64,000 nt of DNA, taken from Rhizomys pruinosus (taxonomy: Eukaryota > Chordata > Mammalia > Rodentia > Spalacidae). The position numbers and the translations under genes are program-made. Every line of letters begins with the position of its first letter. The first letter of the stretch is position 1. The stretch spans positions 2,603,937 to 2,667,936 of the forward strand of contig VZQC01013859.1 in the NCBI GenBank assembly GCA_009823505.1, in the 5' to 3' direction. Below are positions 45,633 to 57,644 of this stretch, piece by piece. The notes below the pieces were generated by a model that searched no databases, was not told the origin of the DNA, and was given only the letters and a program-made list of their open reading frames with translations.

Positions 45633-46655
45633 GTAATTTTCTCTACCCTTTCTTTGAAATTTTCAAGTTTTATTTAGACTTTCCCATATATTTAGTTACA
45701 CAAGTGAAGCATTTGTCTGATGTTGATGGAGTTTGGGATTTCTAAGGATTTAGCTTTCCTGTCAACTTTAGGTTGCCTGGAATTAATGCTTTTCCTCAAG
45801 TTTGTGAATGTTATTTAAGAGCATCTACTTTTGTCATTGTTACCTTAAAAAAAAAAAAGACCTTTATTGTAATTTTCTGGTGTTCTTAACCTCAGCCTTT
45901 AACCACTGCGCTATCCCCACAGTCCTGTAATTTTAGTATTTTACATGGGACATGATCCTATCAAGAACACCTCTTTTGCTTGTCACTGTTTTGTTAGATA
46001 AGATCCTTGATAGCTTGAGTGCACTCTGATTCCTAGTGCTTGATTTCTTTTGTTAGTGCATTATTTCGATGATTTATTTTTAGATCAGATTTTATTGGTT
46101 TTGAAGGACAATATGAACATGTTTGATAGAAAAATAACTTGACATGAAATCATTTGTGAAGGATCTGTGGTTTGACTTTTTAAAAAAATATTGTAAATGA
46201 GAAGTATGTATTTATGAGGTTCAAAGTAATGTGATTTATGAATGTAACATGAAGATATTAAATCAAATTAACTAAAATCTGAAATATTTTTGTGGTGAGG
46301 ACATTTGACATTTTTACTCTCTTAGAAATTTTGAAATGTACACTGTTAACTATATTAATTACCTTGCACAATAGTTCTCAAAATAAAATACAACAAAATC
46401 TTACTCTTTTGGTCTAATATTTTATACTTTTGATCATCAAAACACAGTAGGCTTTGTATTCAGCACTCTACTCTGCCTTTAAAATTTTAAATTAAAATTT
46501 GTTCTTACTAGCTAATACATAAAAATCACAAAATTGCACATTTGTGTCATTTTATATTTAAATAGATATTTAATACTTAAGTCATGTTAAACATATCTTT
46601 GTAAACATATCATTTCTTCATAGTGAAAACTTTCAAAATCTCTTCCTGTAGCTCT
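45633..46655. other. AT-rich part of intron 4
   Basis: Very AT-rich; no recognised element besides a SINE head-like fragment (CAGCCTTTAACCACTGCGCT) at about 45893. Confidence 0.4.
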
Positions 46656-46659
46656 TTTT

Positions 46660-47385
46660 TAAAAGAATATTTTTATTGAGTTTGTGTGCATTTCATATAA
46701 TAGATCATAATCAAATTTAGATCACCCTCCTCGATCTGCACCCCATTATAGCCCCTCCCATTAGATTTCATGCATTCTGTCATATACATTAAGGATATTC
46801 TTAGGTCTAGGCTATCCAGTCAAGCATTTGTATCCAGATGTCCCTGAGTGCAAGTTCATCCACCAGTATCCAGTCAGCCTATGTAGAGCCTCTCCCTAAA
46901 GATCTGTTCTCCTTCACCCCACAGTAACCATTTGCCAGTAGTTCCTCGGCTAAGGTTGGGGCCTGCTGTTCATATCTGCAGTTCTGTGCTGGGTTTTTGT
47001 CTGATTGAGTTGGCATGGGTCTTGTGTGTGCTGTCACCATTGTTGCAAATTCATATGAGCAAGTTCCCAGTATCCTGAAAGGCTCCCGTTTCCCTATGTT
47101 CAAGGACCAACCCTGGCTTTTACAATCTTTCTGCCCCCTCTTCTGTACTGGTTCCTGAGCCATGGGTGGATGAAGTTTAATATGGAGCCCTATACGGGGA
47201 CACATGCCCTGCAGTCTTTTATTCTCTAAAACTTGCCCAGTTGTGGCCTTCTGTGTGCATTACACTCTGTGTATGAGGACTCTTTGCAGTTGAGGGTTGA
47301 GGGATGTAGCAGTAGTCTCTCTACCCCCTGTTCTGCTCTGTCCCATGAGCCTTAGATGTTCCACTTATGTGGAACCTGGGGCCGG

Positions 47386-47448
<63 letters not shown>

Positions 47449-49310
47449 TCTCTCTCAGACATATCCTCTGTGTGTGACCAGTTGTGGAAGTCTGTTATAG
47501 TCTCCATATATTGCAAAAAAGAATCTTCTTAGATAAGTGGTATACAGTATACTCTGTAAATATAAGGATCCATATTTAGCGTACAGTAAGAAACTTCATT
47601 TGTCTAGAGATTTGACAGAGATAAGATTTTCTCTAGGATCTGTGACCTCTTTAGCCATGTGTATTTGGGTATAATTTTAGTACCACTCATGAGTTCCCTC
47701 CCATTGAGAGGGCTTTAGTCCATTAGATAGCTGTTGTTTACCCCCTAGATAAAGATATAGTTTGCTGCGTCAGTTATTATTGTGGGTATTGGGCTTCAGA
47801 GCTGGGTTGGACCATTGGTTGATTTTGTCTCTTGGCAGCTTGCATAGTAACCTCTGATACCATGAGAGCTCGTCTTCAGGAAAGAGGCTTCCAGGTCAGT
47901 TCCAGCTCCATTGCTCCAAATCCTGTGTCTGAAATATGGCCTCTCTTCAGCAATAAAGTCTTCCTTCAAGTTCTGGGAAGTAATCAACAGCTGTGGCAGT
48001 ACCCCGTGTTATTTTGGGAGTCTCTTAGACTACCCTGACCAACAACTCAAAGGGAGGTTTCTCCTGTTTGGCGCTGTGTTCCTTGTTGAAATACATATTA
48101 CACTGTTTTCTGTAGTCACCATCCTAAGCATATAGCACAGCAGAGCTTCTTGCTCCTTGATAACTTGGTACCCGGTGATCAGCTTTGGCCTATGCCTCCT
48201 GCCTCCCGTTCTTCCCAGCCGTTGGTAATGAACTCTCATGCTGTAGGAGACCATGTCTGTGGAGCATGATTTCTCTAGCCCTTCATCAGCTGGTGGGTCT
48301 TTTTCTCACTTTTTGTCTTTTGTGAAGAGTGAGGTGCTCCAGTAAACCCACCATGTGGATTCCACGTCAACATACAGATTTTCTTTCCTCTGGCTCAAGA
48401 GCATAATTGCTCTGCTGGTTCATAGTTCCACTTTTAGGTTTTTTTGGAGAAGCTTTGTGCTGTTTTTCATAATGGTTGTAACTAATTTATATTCCTATCA
48501 GCAGTGCACAGGAGTTCTCTTTTCTCTACACATCTTCACCAACACTTAGTATCTTTAGTCTTTTGATAATAGTCCTTATTACTAGAGTGGTGAACTTCAA
48601 TTGTTAATTTTTTTGTTACCACTGTTAAATGCTTATTTATTCTCCACCTCTCTCTGTGTGTACATGTGCCACAGATGACAAACCTTCAGGAGTTAGTTTT
48701 CTTTTTCCACCATGTGGGACCCAGGTCATTAGTCTGGCATCAGGTGTCTGTCTCTACCTGCCAAGCCATGTCACCTGCTCCCTCATTGTGGTTTTGATTG
48801 GCATTTTCCTAACAGCTGTGCTGAATGTTCTTTTCTCACCTTGGTGGCCGTTTGTGTGCTTCTGTTGAACAATTTCTAAGTCTACTGCCTATCTTTTTTC
48901 CCCATTTTCAATTTTCCTGTTTTGGATTTCAGTCCCCGGTCAGATGTATGGTTTGAACATATTTTCTCCCATGATGTATTTGTTTCTTTACTCTGTTGTT
49001 TCCCTTGCTACGCAGAAGGTTCATCTGCTTCCACTTTACACATGTCTTGCACATACCAATGTGACATTTTCTCCTACTTTCTGATAATAGGTTAACAGTT
49101 TTTGGACGACCTAAACCATTCATTTTATACTGGTTTTTGTGTATGTTTGGAATGTAGGGTCCAGTTTTATTTGTCTACATGTGGATATATAGTTTCCCAA
49201 TACAACTTTCTTGAAAAGTTGTTGAAATATCTGTTGAAAGTCAACTGCACATATAACATGTGGGTTTATTTCTGGAGTTTCTCTTCTGTCTCACTTGTGG
49301 ATGTGTCAGA
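46660..49310 (-). mobile_element. Old L1: 3' UTR and ORF2 C-terminal part
   Basis: Starts with the inverted L1 terminus (TTTATTGAGTTTGTGTGCATTTCATATAAT), runs through a long 3' UTR resembling 32893-33708 and the + strand copies at 1700-2000. From about 48290 it reads as inverted ORF2 tail (TTTTCTCCCATGATGTATTT, CTACATGTGGATATATAGTT). It continues at 50845 after an insertion. No intact frame. Confidence 0.75.
47391..47457. repeat. (TC)n microsatellite in L1
   Basis: About 66 nt of TC with a single TG interruption. Confidence 0.95.
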
Positions 49311-49312
49311 TC

Positions 49313-50845
49313 TTTTTTTTCTTTTTCTTTTTTTTTTCAAAGCCAATTTTTATTGAGTCTTTGTGCATTTCATACAAAATTTCCCAATCAAATCTAGACC
49401 TGTTCCCCCTTCCTTGCCCCCTCCACCCCACCAGAGCTCATGCATTCTGCCAAACATGTTTTTCATCTTTTTCTCAGTCTCTTTTAAAATTTTTGATGCA
49501 GAAGTTTACTGTTTTGGACAGAAATTCACCATTGCAGTCAGTTCTTTGGCCCAGTCTTTGTTGTTGTTGTTGTTGTTATTCTTCCTTCCAATTTGCATCA
49601 CTCCAAAATATGCATATATGCTTGCCATATATCAAGATTGTTATGTCATAAGTTTTCACATCTTCAGCTTATGATTTCTTTTTTATTATTATTGTTTTTT
49701 CCTTTATTAGGCTGAAAGATGTCATGTTTTCCTTAAGGAAGTATTTGAAGGCTCCTCCTTGGTGATCCCAAACCACCATCAGTTCTGCCCTTGTGCTCCA
49801 CACTGGGGTCTTTTTTTTTTTTTAATTCTTTTTAAAGATTTTTTTTATTAATTTTATTTATTTCTGTATGTGTATGAATGTACTCTCTGCATGCAAGTCT
49901 GTGCACCCATGTCATGCAATGCCGCGGAGGTCAGAAGAGGGTCTCGGATTCCCCTGGAACTGGAGTTCTCCTGGAATTGGAGCTTCAGACGGTTCTCAGC
50001 CACCATGTGGGTGCTGGGGATCGAACCCGGGTCCTCTGCAAGAGCGGTTGGTGCTCTTAACCGCCAGGCCATATCTCCAGCCCCCGCACTGGGGTCTTAA
50101 GCTTCCCCATGGTCACCAAATGAGGTCCAGTAAGCACCACATCCTGTCTTGATCTTCCTGTACTGGTCTCCATGATGCAGCCTGGGTAGTACAACAATGG
50201 CAGTCTATACCCTGAAGAGGCTAAACCCCCAGGAGTAGCTCAGTCCACAAGCTGGATGTCTCAGCAGTCCCCCTCTGGTACTGAAGGTTTGGAGGATTCT
50301 TGGAGAGACATGAGTCCTCAGTCCATATTGGAAGGTTGAAAAGCTGTATCTCATGCCTTTGAAGGATGCCAAAAGCAGTGGCAGCCACAAGGTAGCTGCA
50401 CTTGCCAGTAAGAATTGAAGACAGGCAAAACAACAGTGCTTTTTTTTTTTCTACTTTTTGTTTTTTTACTAAGATCTCAAGTTTTATACCTGAAGTACAA
50501 TTTCTCAGGCCTTACTGATTATTTCTGGTCATACTTTCCTTTTGGATGTTTAAGGCCACACAGTTAGCCCAGATTAACCAAGGTTTTTCTTTTCTCAAGG
50601 TCNTTTTTTTTTTGCGGCGGGGGGCGGGGGAGCCCCTGGCTCCTTTTGGTCTTTCATTTACCAGTTCCATCCACTGGAGGACAAAGTCAGGTCTTGGTAG
50701 ACCAGGCTTCCCTTTTTGAAGCATGAGCAGACCTTCCTCTCTATAGACTGGACACTGGCTGAAGTCCCAGTAATGGATCTCCAAGACCTCCCTGCACAGG
50801 AAGACTGGTAATTCACATTTGTAGGACATTTTAAGAGAGATTTTA
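49313..50845 (-). mobile_element. Composite retroinsertion within the old L1
   Basis: 49320-49650 is an inverted young L1 3' end (TTTTTATTGAGTCTTTGTGC, CCAAACATGTTTTTCATC, TTGTTGTTG). 49655-50440 is a rodent interspersed repeat I cannot name (GGATGTCTCAGCAGTCCC block). 50442-50845 has its own T-runs and an open frame. The L1 text before 49310 and after 50845 is contiguous in L1 order, so all this was inserted. Confidence 0.55.
49800..50098 (-). mobile_element. Young B2/B3-type SINE
   Basis: The target duplication GCACTGGGGTCTT (left copy ACACTGGGGTCTT) flanks it; the internal duplication is present; near-identical to the other young copies. Confidence 0.94.
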
Positions 50846-50853
50846 TTTTTCAA
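50440..50853 (-). pseudogene. Unidentified open frame / candidate processed pseudogene fragment
   Basis: Minus strand, 113 codons from 50853 to a stop at 50512, interrupted by an assembly N at 50603 and a homopolymer. The part before the N (MSYKCELPVFLCREVLEIHY... onward) has a protein-like composition rich in W, C and hydrophobics, and the sequence after the stop runs to A-rich text at about 50440, as in a processed copy. I do not recognise the parent; it may equally be noncoding repeat sequence. Confidence 0.3.
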
Positions 50854-51640
50854 GTACCACCTGTTTTATCACTGTAGCTTTGTTGTATAGTTGGGAAGCA
50901 GTTAGTGTTGTGCTTTTCTCTTTTTCTAATAATTGCCTTAACTATTCAGGATTTTTTTGGGGGGGTGTCCATGGAAACTTCAGTATTAGTTTCCTATTTC
51001 TATTTTTTTTTTTAATCTTTGGAACTTCTTGACTTGTGATTCATGTTACTTTCAATCTGACACGGGATACTTTTCATTTTATTTGTGTTTCCTTTAATTT
51101 CTTTCATCATTGTCCTCAGCATTCAAATATTACAGTGTGCAAATCCTTCTTTTACCCAACTAAATTTGTCCTTAAATACTCTAGTTTTTTATGTTATTTG
51201 GTTATAAATAGTAAATTCTCTTGATTTCTGTTTTGTGCAATTTATTGTCAATATATAGATGGTATGGATTTTTGTATATTTATTTTGTATCCTGCAAATT
51301 TACTCTCTTCATTGACTAATTCTAGCAGGGTGTGTTTCTCGCTCTCTCTCGCTCTCTCTTGCTCTCGTGTGTCTGTGTCTATGTGTGAGTCTGTATGTGT
51401 ATTCGTGTCTGTGTGTATGTAACTTTTAGGATTTTCTATATTCATGGTTGTATTATCAGTAAGCTGACAATTTTACTCCTGCTCTTCCTGTTTGAATGTC
51501 TTTTATTTCCCTTTCCTAACTGCTCTGCCAAGGACTTCCAACATGCTGAATCCAAGTGGCAAGAATGAATATCCTCTACTCATGTCATAGCTATAGAAAA
51601 GACTTTCAGTCTTTCATCCTAGTAAAGATCTTGTTTCTTC
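50846..51640 (-). mobile_element. Old L1 ORF2, continuation
   Basis: TTATCACTGTAGCTTTGTTG, TTTGTATCCTGCAAATTTAC, ATTTCCCTTTCCTAACTGC and TTTCATCCTAGTAAAGATC are inverted L1 ORF2 wording in order. A GAGAG/CTCTCG simple tract lies at 51339-51366. Confidence 0.75.
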
Positions 51641-51654
51641 TTTTAAAAAATTAC

Positions 51655-51655
51655 T

Positions 51656-51687
<32 letters not shown>

Positions 51688-52010
51688 CATATGTGGTGTG
51701 TGTAGCTATGTGCATGTTTGTGTGTAGGTGCCACAGAAATCGGAAGAGGATTCCGGGTCCTCCTCTGTCACTCTGCCTGTTCCTTTGAGGCAGGGCCTTT
51801 CCTGAATCTGGGGCTCCTGCTTCATCTAGGTTGTGAGGCAGCAAGCTCCAGTGATCCTTCAGTCTCTGTCTCTCTCAGAGATGTGGTTCTGTGGTTACAT
51901 GTGTTTGTGGGGCACCTGGCTTGTTATGTGAGTGATGGAATATAGACTCTAGTCCTCATGATTCTAAAGCAAGTTCTCTTTAACTGTGGACTTATTAACT
52001 CTTAACTCCA
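51655..52010 (-). mobile_element. B4 SINE with (GT)n tail
   Basis: GT repeats at 51661-51687 followed by GTGCCACAGAAATCGGAAGAGG, CTTTGAGGCAGGGCCTTTCC, GGCACCTGGCTTGTTATGTG and a CTCTTTAACTGTGGAC end, as in inverted B4. Confidence 0.72.
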
Positions 52011-52142
52011 TCCTCTTTACTGTGGTAAAAATCTTTGACTTAACTATATTATCATAAGACTATTAGCAAGCAATGAAAGCTCAAAGATTAGTGACAAAAA
52101 GCAAGTTAATTAGCTTTTACCCTCCTGACATTTCAATCATCT

Positions 52143-52175
52143 TACATTGCATTGTGTTAGAAACAATGCAATGTA
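52143..52175. repeat. 13-bp perfect inverted repeat
   Basis: TACATTGCATTGT, 7-nt loop GTTAGAA, ACAATGCAATGTA; intron 4, about 230 bp before exon 5. Confidence 0.9.
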
Positions 52176-52405
52176 TAAATATTATTGAGCCTAAATATGA
52201 AATCAGATGTTTCCTTTCCAGTCGGTTTTTCTTACATGGTAGTATAAATTAGTAATAAGAGTTGAGTGAATTTACTCTTAAAGCACCTTTGATCATTAAG
52301 TTAGAATGTGAGTATTTGGTTGCACTATGGAGATTTTAAAAGCACTGTTGTATATAGGGCTAATCGTTTCACCCATCTCCCTGTTTTTTCCTGTGCTCTG
52401 CCTAG

Positions 52406-52525
52406 ATTGCCACCAGGGAGCCACTGAATCCCATTAAACAAGATTTAAAGAATGGAAAGCCACGCTACTCACCAAATATCTTCCCTCACAAGGGTTATAT
52501 GTGGAATTATGGGGCCCTCCCTCAG
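52406..52525 (+). CDS. PPA2: PPA2 exon 5 (substrate-binding Arg and Tyr residues)
   Basis: 120 nt, residues 112-151. R131 (yeast R78), Y142 (Y89) and Y146 (Y93) are present in the [12 protein letters not shown] block. The acceptor is CTGTGCTCTGCCTAG and the donor CAG|GTAACA. A 13-bp perfect inverted repeat lies about 230 bp upstream in intron 4. Confidence 0.96.
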
Positions 52526-53765
52526 GTAACATTCTTGTTATAATGATAAAACTTTTATTTCTTCTAAAAAATTGCCTTGTAAAGTCTGAACTGCCTGAAT
52601 TTAAATTGGTTCCTAGAACATACCAGTTTAATAGATTTGCAAATGTAAAATTTTTAATGTGGAATTCTATTGTATCAGTAAACTTCACTTTAACCATATG
52701 TACGTGTCTGTACTTGAATTCTTGGAGTCAAACATATAGAAGATTCACATTTGAGCATATTTATTTTTCTGGGCTTAGATGTTGTCAAAGAAAATTTTTA
52801 AGGAAGTTTTTATGTAACCATTCATTTACCTATGCTTTTATATACATTTCTATATTAGGGAATGATTTTTATTTTGTAAAGCTTCAGGTGGGTCCTTTAA
52901 GTTACTTTATTTTTAGAGCATGTGAGTTGAGTTAGATTACTTATAGTCTTCACTGTTGTGAATTCATAATTTTTAGTGGAAAGCTAGGGGATCAGAGCTC
53001 AGTCCTGGCCAGTCCGCATTCTGTGGAGGCTTTCTCTTACTGTTTGTGTGATTCTCCTCCATTCCTGCCCTTTTTGTTTGCTTCTCAATTTTTTCACTCC
53101 TGCAACAGTTGTAACTTTTCCTGATTATTTGTGTGAGTAAAACTCAGTATGTCTGATTCAAAGTCTGGGTTTTAGAGACAGAGTGAAACAGTTTTCTTTA
53201 TGGTTACAAACCCATTCATTCACCAAGTGTCTGGAAATTTAACGATTATTTTTTATTAATTTTTAAGTACATAAAATCTTACTTGGAGACTATCTGGGGA
53301 GAGGACAGCTGAGAAAAACAGCTGTCCAGTTAGGATAAACATTCATAGGAACAGAAAGGTTTAAAAAGAGTCCGCCTGCCTTTTAAGCAGTTAGACCACC
53401 CACATGGATACATTCTTGGTTAGATGTGGTGCTCTACAAATGATGATGGCCAAGACTAAGAGTGAAGCCATGAAAACAGCAGGTGTCCTGAGTTATAGAC
53501 AGTTTTGTTGAAGCTAGCAGTAAAATGGTAAGAAAAGTTCTGTGGAGCTTAGGTGATAGTGGGAGCTAAGTGTAGTGGGCGAGAGGAACTGCACGAAAAG
53601 CCAGGGAGTCCCAGACAGAGACAACCAGAGTAGAAGAGTTGGGGGTGAACTAGAGCTCATTTCTTCAGGTGCCTCTTCAGGACATGAGTGCTAGATAGTG
53701 TATCAGGGATTGGGTATCCAAACAGGTGTACAGTAGGCACCAGGCCAGGCAGAGTCCTCAGTGAT
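52526..53765. other. 5' part of intron 5
   Basis: No repeat family or additional exon recognised. Confidence 0.4.
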
Positions 53766-53769
53766 GAAG

Positions 53770-53995
53770 AATGTGAGTTTGAGAGCCAGGCAGCCACAAT
53801 AGTGATGTGACCGTTAGCAGGGTTCTTTGTGTTTCTGCCTCACTTTCTTCACCTGTAAAATGGAGAACATGAAACAGGTACTGCATATGGCTGTGTTGAG
53901 GCCAAATGAGTTGTTCTCACTAGAACAGTGTGTAATAGGTAGTACTCAGTAGTAGTACTTTTATTTTGATGACTACTACTTATTATCATCTGTTA
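53770..53995 (+). mobile_element. MIR relic
   Basis: GCCTCACTTTCTTCACCTGTAAAATGGAGA, AATGAGTTGTTCTCACTAGAACAGTGTGTA and a TACTTATTATCATC end follow MIR closely. Confidence 0.75.
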
Positions 53996-54164
53996 TTTTT
54001 CTAAAGTTATTTGCAGTTTGATTAGAATAATTGACAACTAAATCTCAGAGCATAATAGGTGCTATTTAACTCTTTTATTGATTCTGTTATTTTTTTGTCC
54101 AAAAAATATTGTCCAAAAAGCAAAGCTGGGTATTGAAGCACGTACCTGTAAAAATACCACTTGA

Positions 54165-54312
54165 AGCAGGGCATGGTGGTGCATGCCTTTAATCCCAGCA
54201 TTGGGGAGACAGAGGCAGGCAGATGTCTGTGAGTTCAAGACCATCCTGGTCTACATAGGGAGTTTCAGGGCAGCTGGGGCCACAGGGAGACCCTGTCTCA
54301 AAAAGACAAAAA

Positions 54313-54347
<35 letters not shown>

Positions 54348-54348
54348 A
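54165..54348 (+). mobile_element. B1 SINE with (AAAT)n tail
   Basis: GCAGGGCATGGTGGTGCATG to CCTGTCTCAAAAAGAC, then about 35 nt of TAAA repeats; AAATACCACTTGA is duplicated on both sides. Confidence 0.93.
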
Positions 54349-54626
54349 ATACCACTTGAGAAGCTGAGGCAGGAGGATTGTCCCAAGTTTGAGGCTAGTC
54401 TAAGCTATATATAACAAAACCTAGTCTCAACTCCAACTTCCTCCCCATTTTTTAAAGCAGAACTATTAATGAGAAGGAAAAGAGATATGTACTGAAGGTT
54501 AAAAATGAAGAAGCTTCTGTGGTTTTCTGTTTCAAGCCCAGATAAATTTTTGTGGTGATCTGGGTATGTACACATTTTAAGGTGTTCTTCTCTGCCCTGA
54601 TCTTTGTCTTTTAGATACAGTTGTCC

Positions 54627-54633
54627 ATTTATT

Positions 54634-54675
<42 letters not shown>

Positions 54676-54830
54676 TTGTCTTTTTGAGACAGGGTCTCCT
54701 TGTAGCCCCAGCTGTCCTGGAACTCACTCTGTAGACCAGGCTGGCCTTGAACTCACAAAGATCCGCCTGCCTCTGCCTCCCAAGTGCTAGGATTAAAGGG
54801 GTGTGCCACCACGCCCGGCTCAGTTGTCCT
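54627..54830 (-). mobile_element. (ATT)n tract joined to B1 SINE
   Basis: ATTT/ATT repeats at 54627-54676, then an inverted B1 to GCCACCACGCCCGGCT; CAGTTGTCC on both sides is the target duplication. Confidence 0.93.
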
Positions 54831-54894
54831 TTTAGTTCAACTGCAGCTGTCTCTTAATTCACATTCTCTGATACCTAAGTTTCACACTCCATCT

Positions 54895-55140
54895 AACATC
54901 TAAAATGATGTTTTAAAAAAATAAAAAAATTGTAATTTTTTTTTTTTGTCATACAAGAACCCTTCAATGGTTTCCTACTGCTAAAAAGGGTAAAGTACAA
55001 AATGCTTGGCCTGGCCCTGGTTGCGTGGCCACTGACCATGTCCTCTGCTGACTCCACACTCACTCTTCCTCCTGGCTCTGCTGCATGCAGCTTGCCCACG
55101 TTTCTAATCTCTGAGCCTTCGCAGTGCTGCCTCTTCATTC
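54895..55140 (-). mobile_element. L2 relic
   Basis: CCTTCAATGGTTTCCTACTG, CTTGGCCTGGCCCTGGTTGC and CTTCCTCCTGGCTCTGCT resemble the well-known L2 internal stretch; orientation is tentative. Confidence 0.45.
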
Positions 55141-55470
55141 AGTACTGTACTGATGTTGATATTAGCCAGGCAGTGTTCTTGTTCTTAGTACTGGATGCAA
55201 AGCAGAGAGAGAAGTGATAAAAATTCATTGGAAACTTTTATTCTAGACAGAAAGTCAGACAATAAACAAGATGAGTAGAATGTCAGATGGTGGTTAAGCA
55301 TGTGAGAGGAAGTAAGGCAGGGACTAGGGCTTGTGGTGTAAGGATCGTTTCCATTTAGACAGAGGGGAGAGCCTAACATTAGCTGTATGAAGACCTGAAG
55401 GAAGCAAGGGAACAAGAAGGGTGGACATTGAGAGGAAGAGGAACACGGCAGTGAGAGGCAGCGGGGGCGA
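55141..55470 (+). mobile_element. L2-like relic
   Basis: CCAGGCAGTGTTCTTGTTCT, CTAGACAGAAAGTCAGACAA, AGACCTGAAGGAAGCAAGG; ancient and diverged. Confidence 0.45.
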
Positions 55471-55587
55471 AGGGCTACCCAGTCTGGTGTGAGGAGAGTG
55501 GAAGTGAAGGAGGAAGACAGACCTGTATGCTTGCTTCCATTTCAACCAGAGATCCTTACTGCCCTTGTAAACCCAAACTGATTTCAG

Positions 55588-55664
<77 letters not shown>
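55588..55664. repeat. (TCTG)n(TC)n compound microsatellite
   Basis: TCTG units grade into about 45 nt of pure TC. Confidence 0.95.
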
Positions 55665-55666
<2 letters not shown>

Positions 55667-55959
55667 CTTCACTATAGATTGTATGTCAGTTATTGACCCT
55701 GCATAACTGACTTAAATGTTTTTTTAAGCTGAAATGGTAGAGACTGCTCATGAGAAGAGATAATTCTATGTATTATCATGTATTATCTTCTGTTGCTTGA
55801 TTGTTGATGATCAGACAGTGAGCTGTTAGAAGGAAGGCTGACTACTGGTCCTTTCTCCCTTTTTGATCTTGTCTCCATCTCTCTGCCTCCTCCCCCTCCT
55901 CCTCCCTCGCCCAGCTCCCCTGCCGGCCCTCTGAAGCTCTAGCACACTCCTGCTTCAGT

Positions 55960-56400
55960 CTTCACAGTTACTGTGCTCTTTCTGGAATATTCCTTTCCAG
56001 TATGCACAAAGCTTACTTTCTGAAAGGTTTATTCTAGTCTTCTTCCTTGTGATGTCTCTCAAACATCCAGTGCATCTTTTGGGACTGCCTCCTGAACTGT
56101 AGTTGCTGTTTCTGGGTTTATTCCCCTTTCTTAATACCTACCAAATTGTAACTGGCTATATTTTTTGCTTGTTTGTTGTCAGTTTCTTCTAGCCAGAATG
56201 CAGACTTATTAGAGCAGGGATTCTGTTTTGTTGGTGATCAATAATTTTTTTTTGTCAGTTTTGTGGAACAGTGTCCTGCTTTATAGCCCAGGCTGGCCTC
56301 AAACTGCGATCTTCCTGGCCTCAGCCTTCCATGTACTAGGATTATAAGTATGTGTCACTGTGCACAGCAGTAATCTTTTGGTATGAATAAGTTAATGAAT
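55960..56400 (+). mobile_element. L2 relic interrupted by an old B1-like SINE
   Basis: L2-like text at 55960-56235 (CTGGAATATTCCTTTCCAGT, TTATTAGAGCAGGGATTCTG) is followed by an inverted B1-like copy at 56240-56375 (GCCCAGGCTGGCCTCAAACT), then GAATAAGTTAATGAATTCAT, the L2 end. Confidence 0.5.
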
Positions 56401-56751
56401 TCATTGTTTAGTGTTTGTTGCATAGGCATATATGGATATTAAAGTTTGCTTGTCCCTTATGATTTGACTTCTAACTTGGATATAGTTACAAGCTTAAAAC
56501 ACAGCAGAATGGTATTTAAGTACACATCATTCTACTTAGCTTGTGACTTATCAATATGCTATCATTATCTTAGATTTTAGCTGTCTGCTTTCTTTTTTTT
56601 AATTTATTTTATTTTATTTTATTTGTGTGTCTGCTTTCTTAACCTTAATAACTTCTCCCACTGAGTGCCTTCTTCAAACTTTGACTTGAGGAAGAAAATC
56701 TGTGTCTGTTCCCAGTTTATTTTACCAGGTCATTCCACTGTTCCTTTTCTC

Positions 56752-56778
56752 TCAGTGACTATTTAGTTTTATTTTATT

Positions 56779-56821
<43 letters not shown>

Positions 56822-57050
56822 TATGACTGTATTGTCTGCATGTAGATTTGTGCACCTGGGTCATGCAATGCTGCGGAGGTCAGAAGAGGGTCTCGGTTTC
56901 CCTTGGAACTGGAGTTCTCCTGGATTGGAGTTACAGATGGTTCTCAGCCACCATGTGGGTGCTGGGGATCGAACCCGGGTCCTCTGTAAGAGCGGTCAGC
57001 GCTCTTAACTGCTAGGCCATCTCTCTAGCCCTCAGTGACTATTTAGAATG
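56752..57050 (-). mobile_element. B2/B3-type SINE with (ATTT)n tail
   Basis: The target duplication CAGTGACTATTTAG is on both sides; TTTA repeats form the tail; the internal duplication is present but one copy is shortened. Confidence 0.93.
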
Positions 57051-57316
57051 CTTGTCTGGGTGATACTAAAGGACTAGTCTCACTTTAAATTCAAGATTTC
57101 TTCAGTATGAATACAAAATTGATATGTTTATTATTTTGAGTTTCATCATAAATTTGAGTCATTGACTACAAATATTATGTAGTGTTATTTGTTAGATTTA
57201 GGGCCTGCTTTTCATCTATATGATCATGCCATCTATCCTACAAGGGTATTGTAATGAAGGAGGTGGTCAGGCAGTGCTTAGCTCTATAGTGAGTTCTCAG
57301 CAACATTAGCTCAGCA

Positions 57317-57341
57317 ATGCTGCTGCTGCTGCTGCTGCTAC
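57317..57341. repeat. (CTG)n trinucleotide repeat
   Basis: Six to seven CTG/GCT units in intron 5. Confidence 0.9.
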
Positions 57342-57644
57342 TAATGTTAACTGCTAATAATAGAGACTCTTGCTCCTGCTGGAAGCAGGGATGAGTAATT
57401 CTTGCTTCCTTTAATTTGGTGATATGACTACTGGGTTATCAGCAAGAAATTGTCACCACCTGCCTCTGCAGCTATTTTCCTTTTTTTGCTAAGGGCCTGA
57501 GCCTGGTAATTGAAAGTGTATTAGTGTATTGGTTAGTACTTACAGATTACAAGGAAATGATCTTAGATTCCTGTAAAAAGCTAAATGTTGTTTAGATCAA
57601 TAATCTGTATATTCTGATGTTGTATTAATAGATTTATAGCCATC

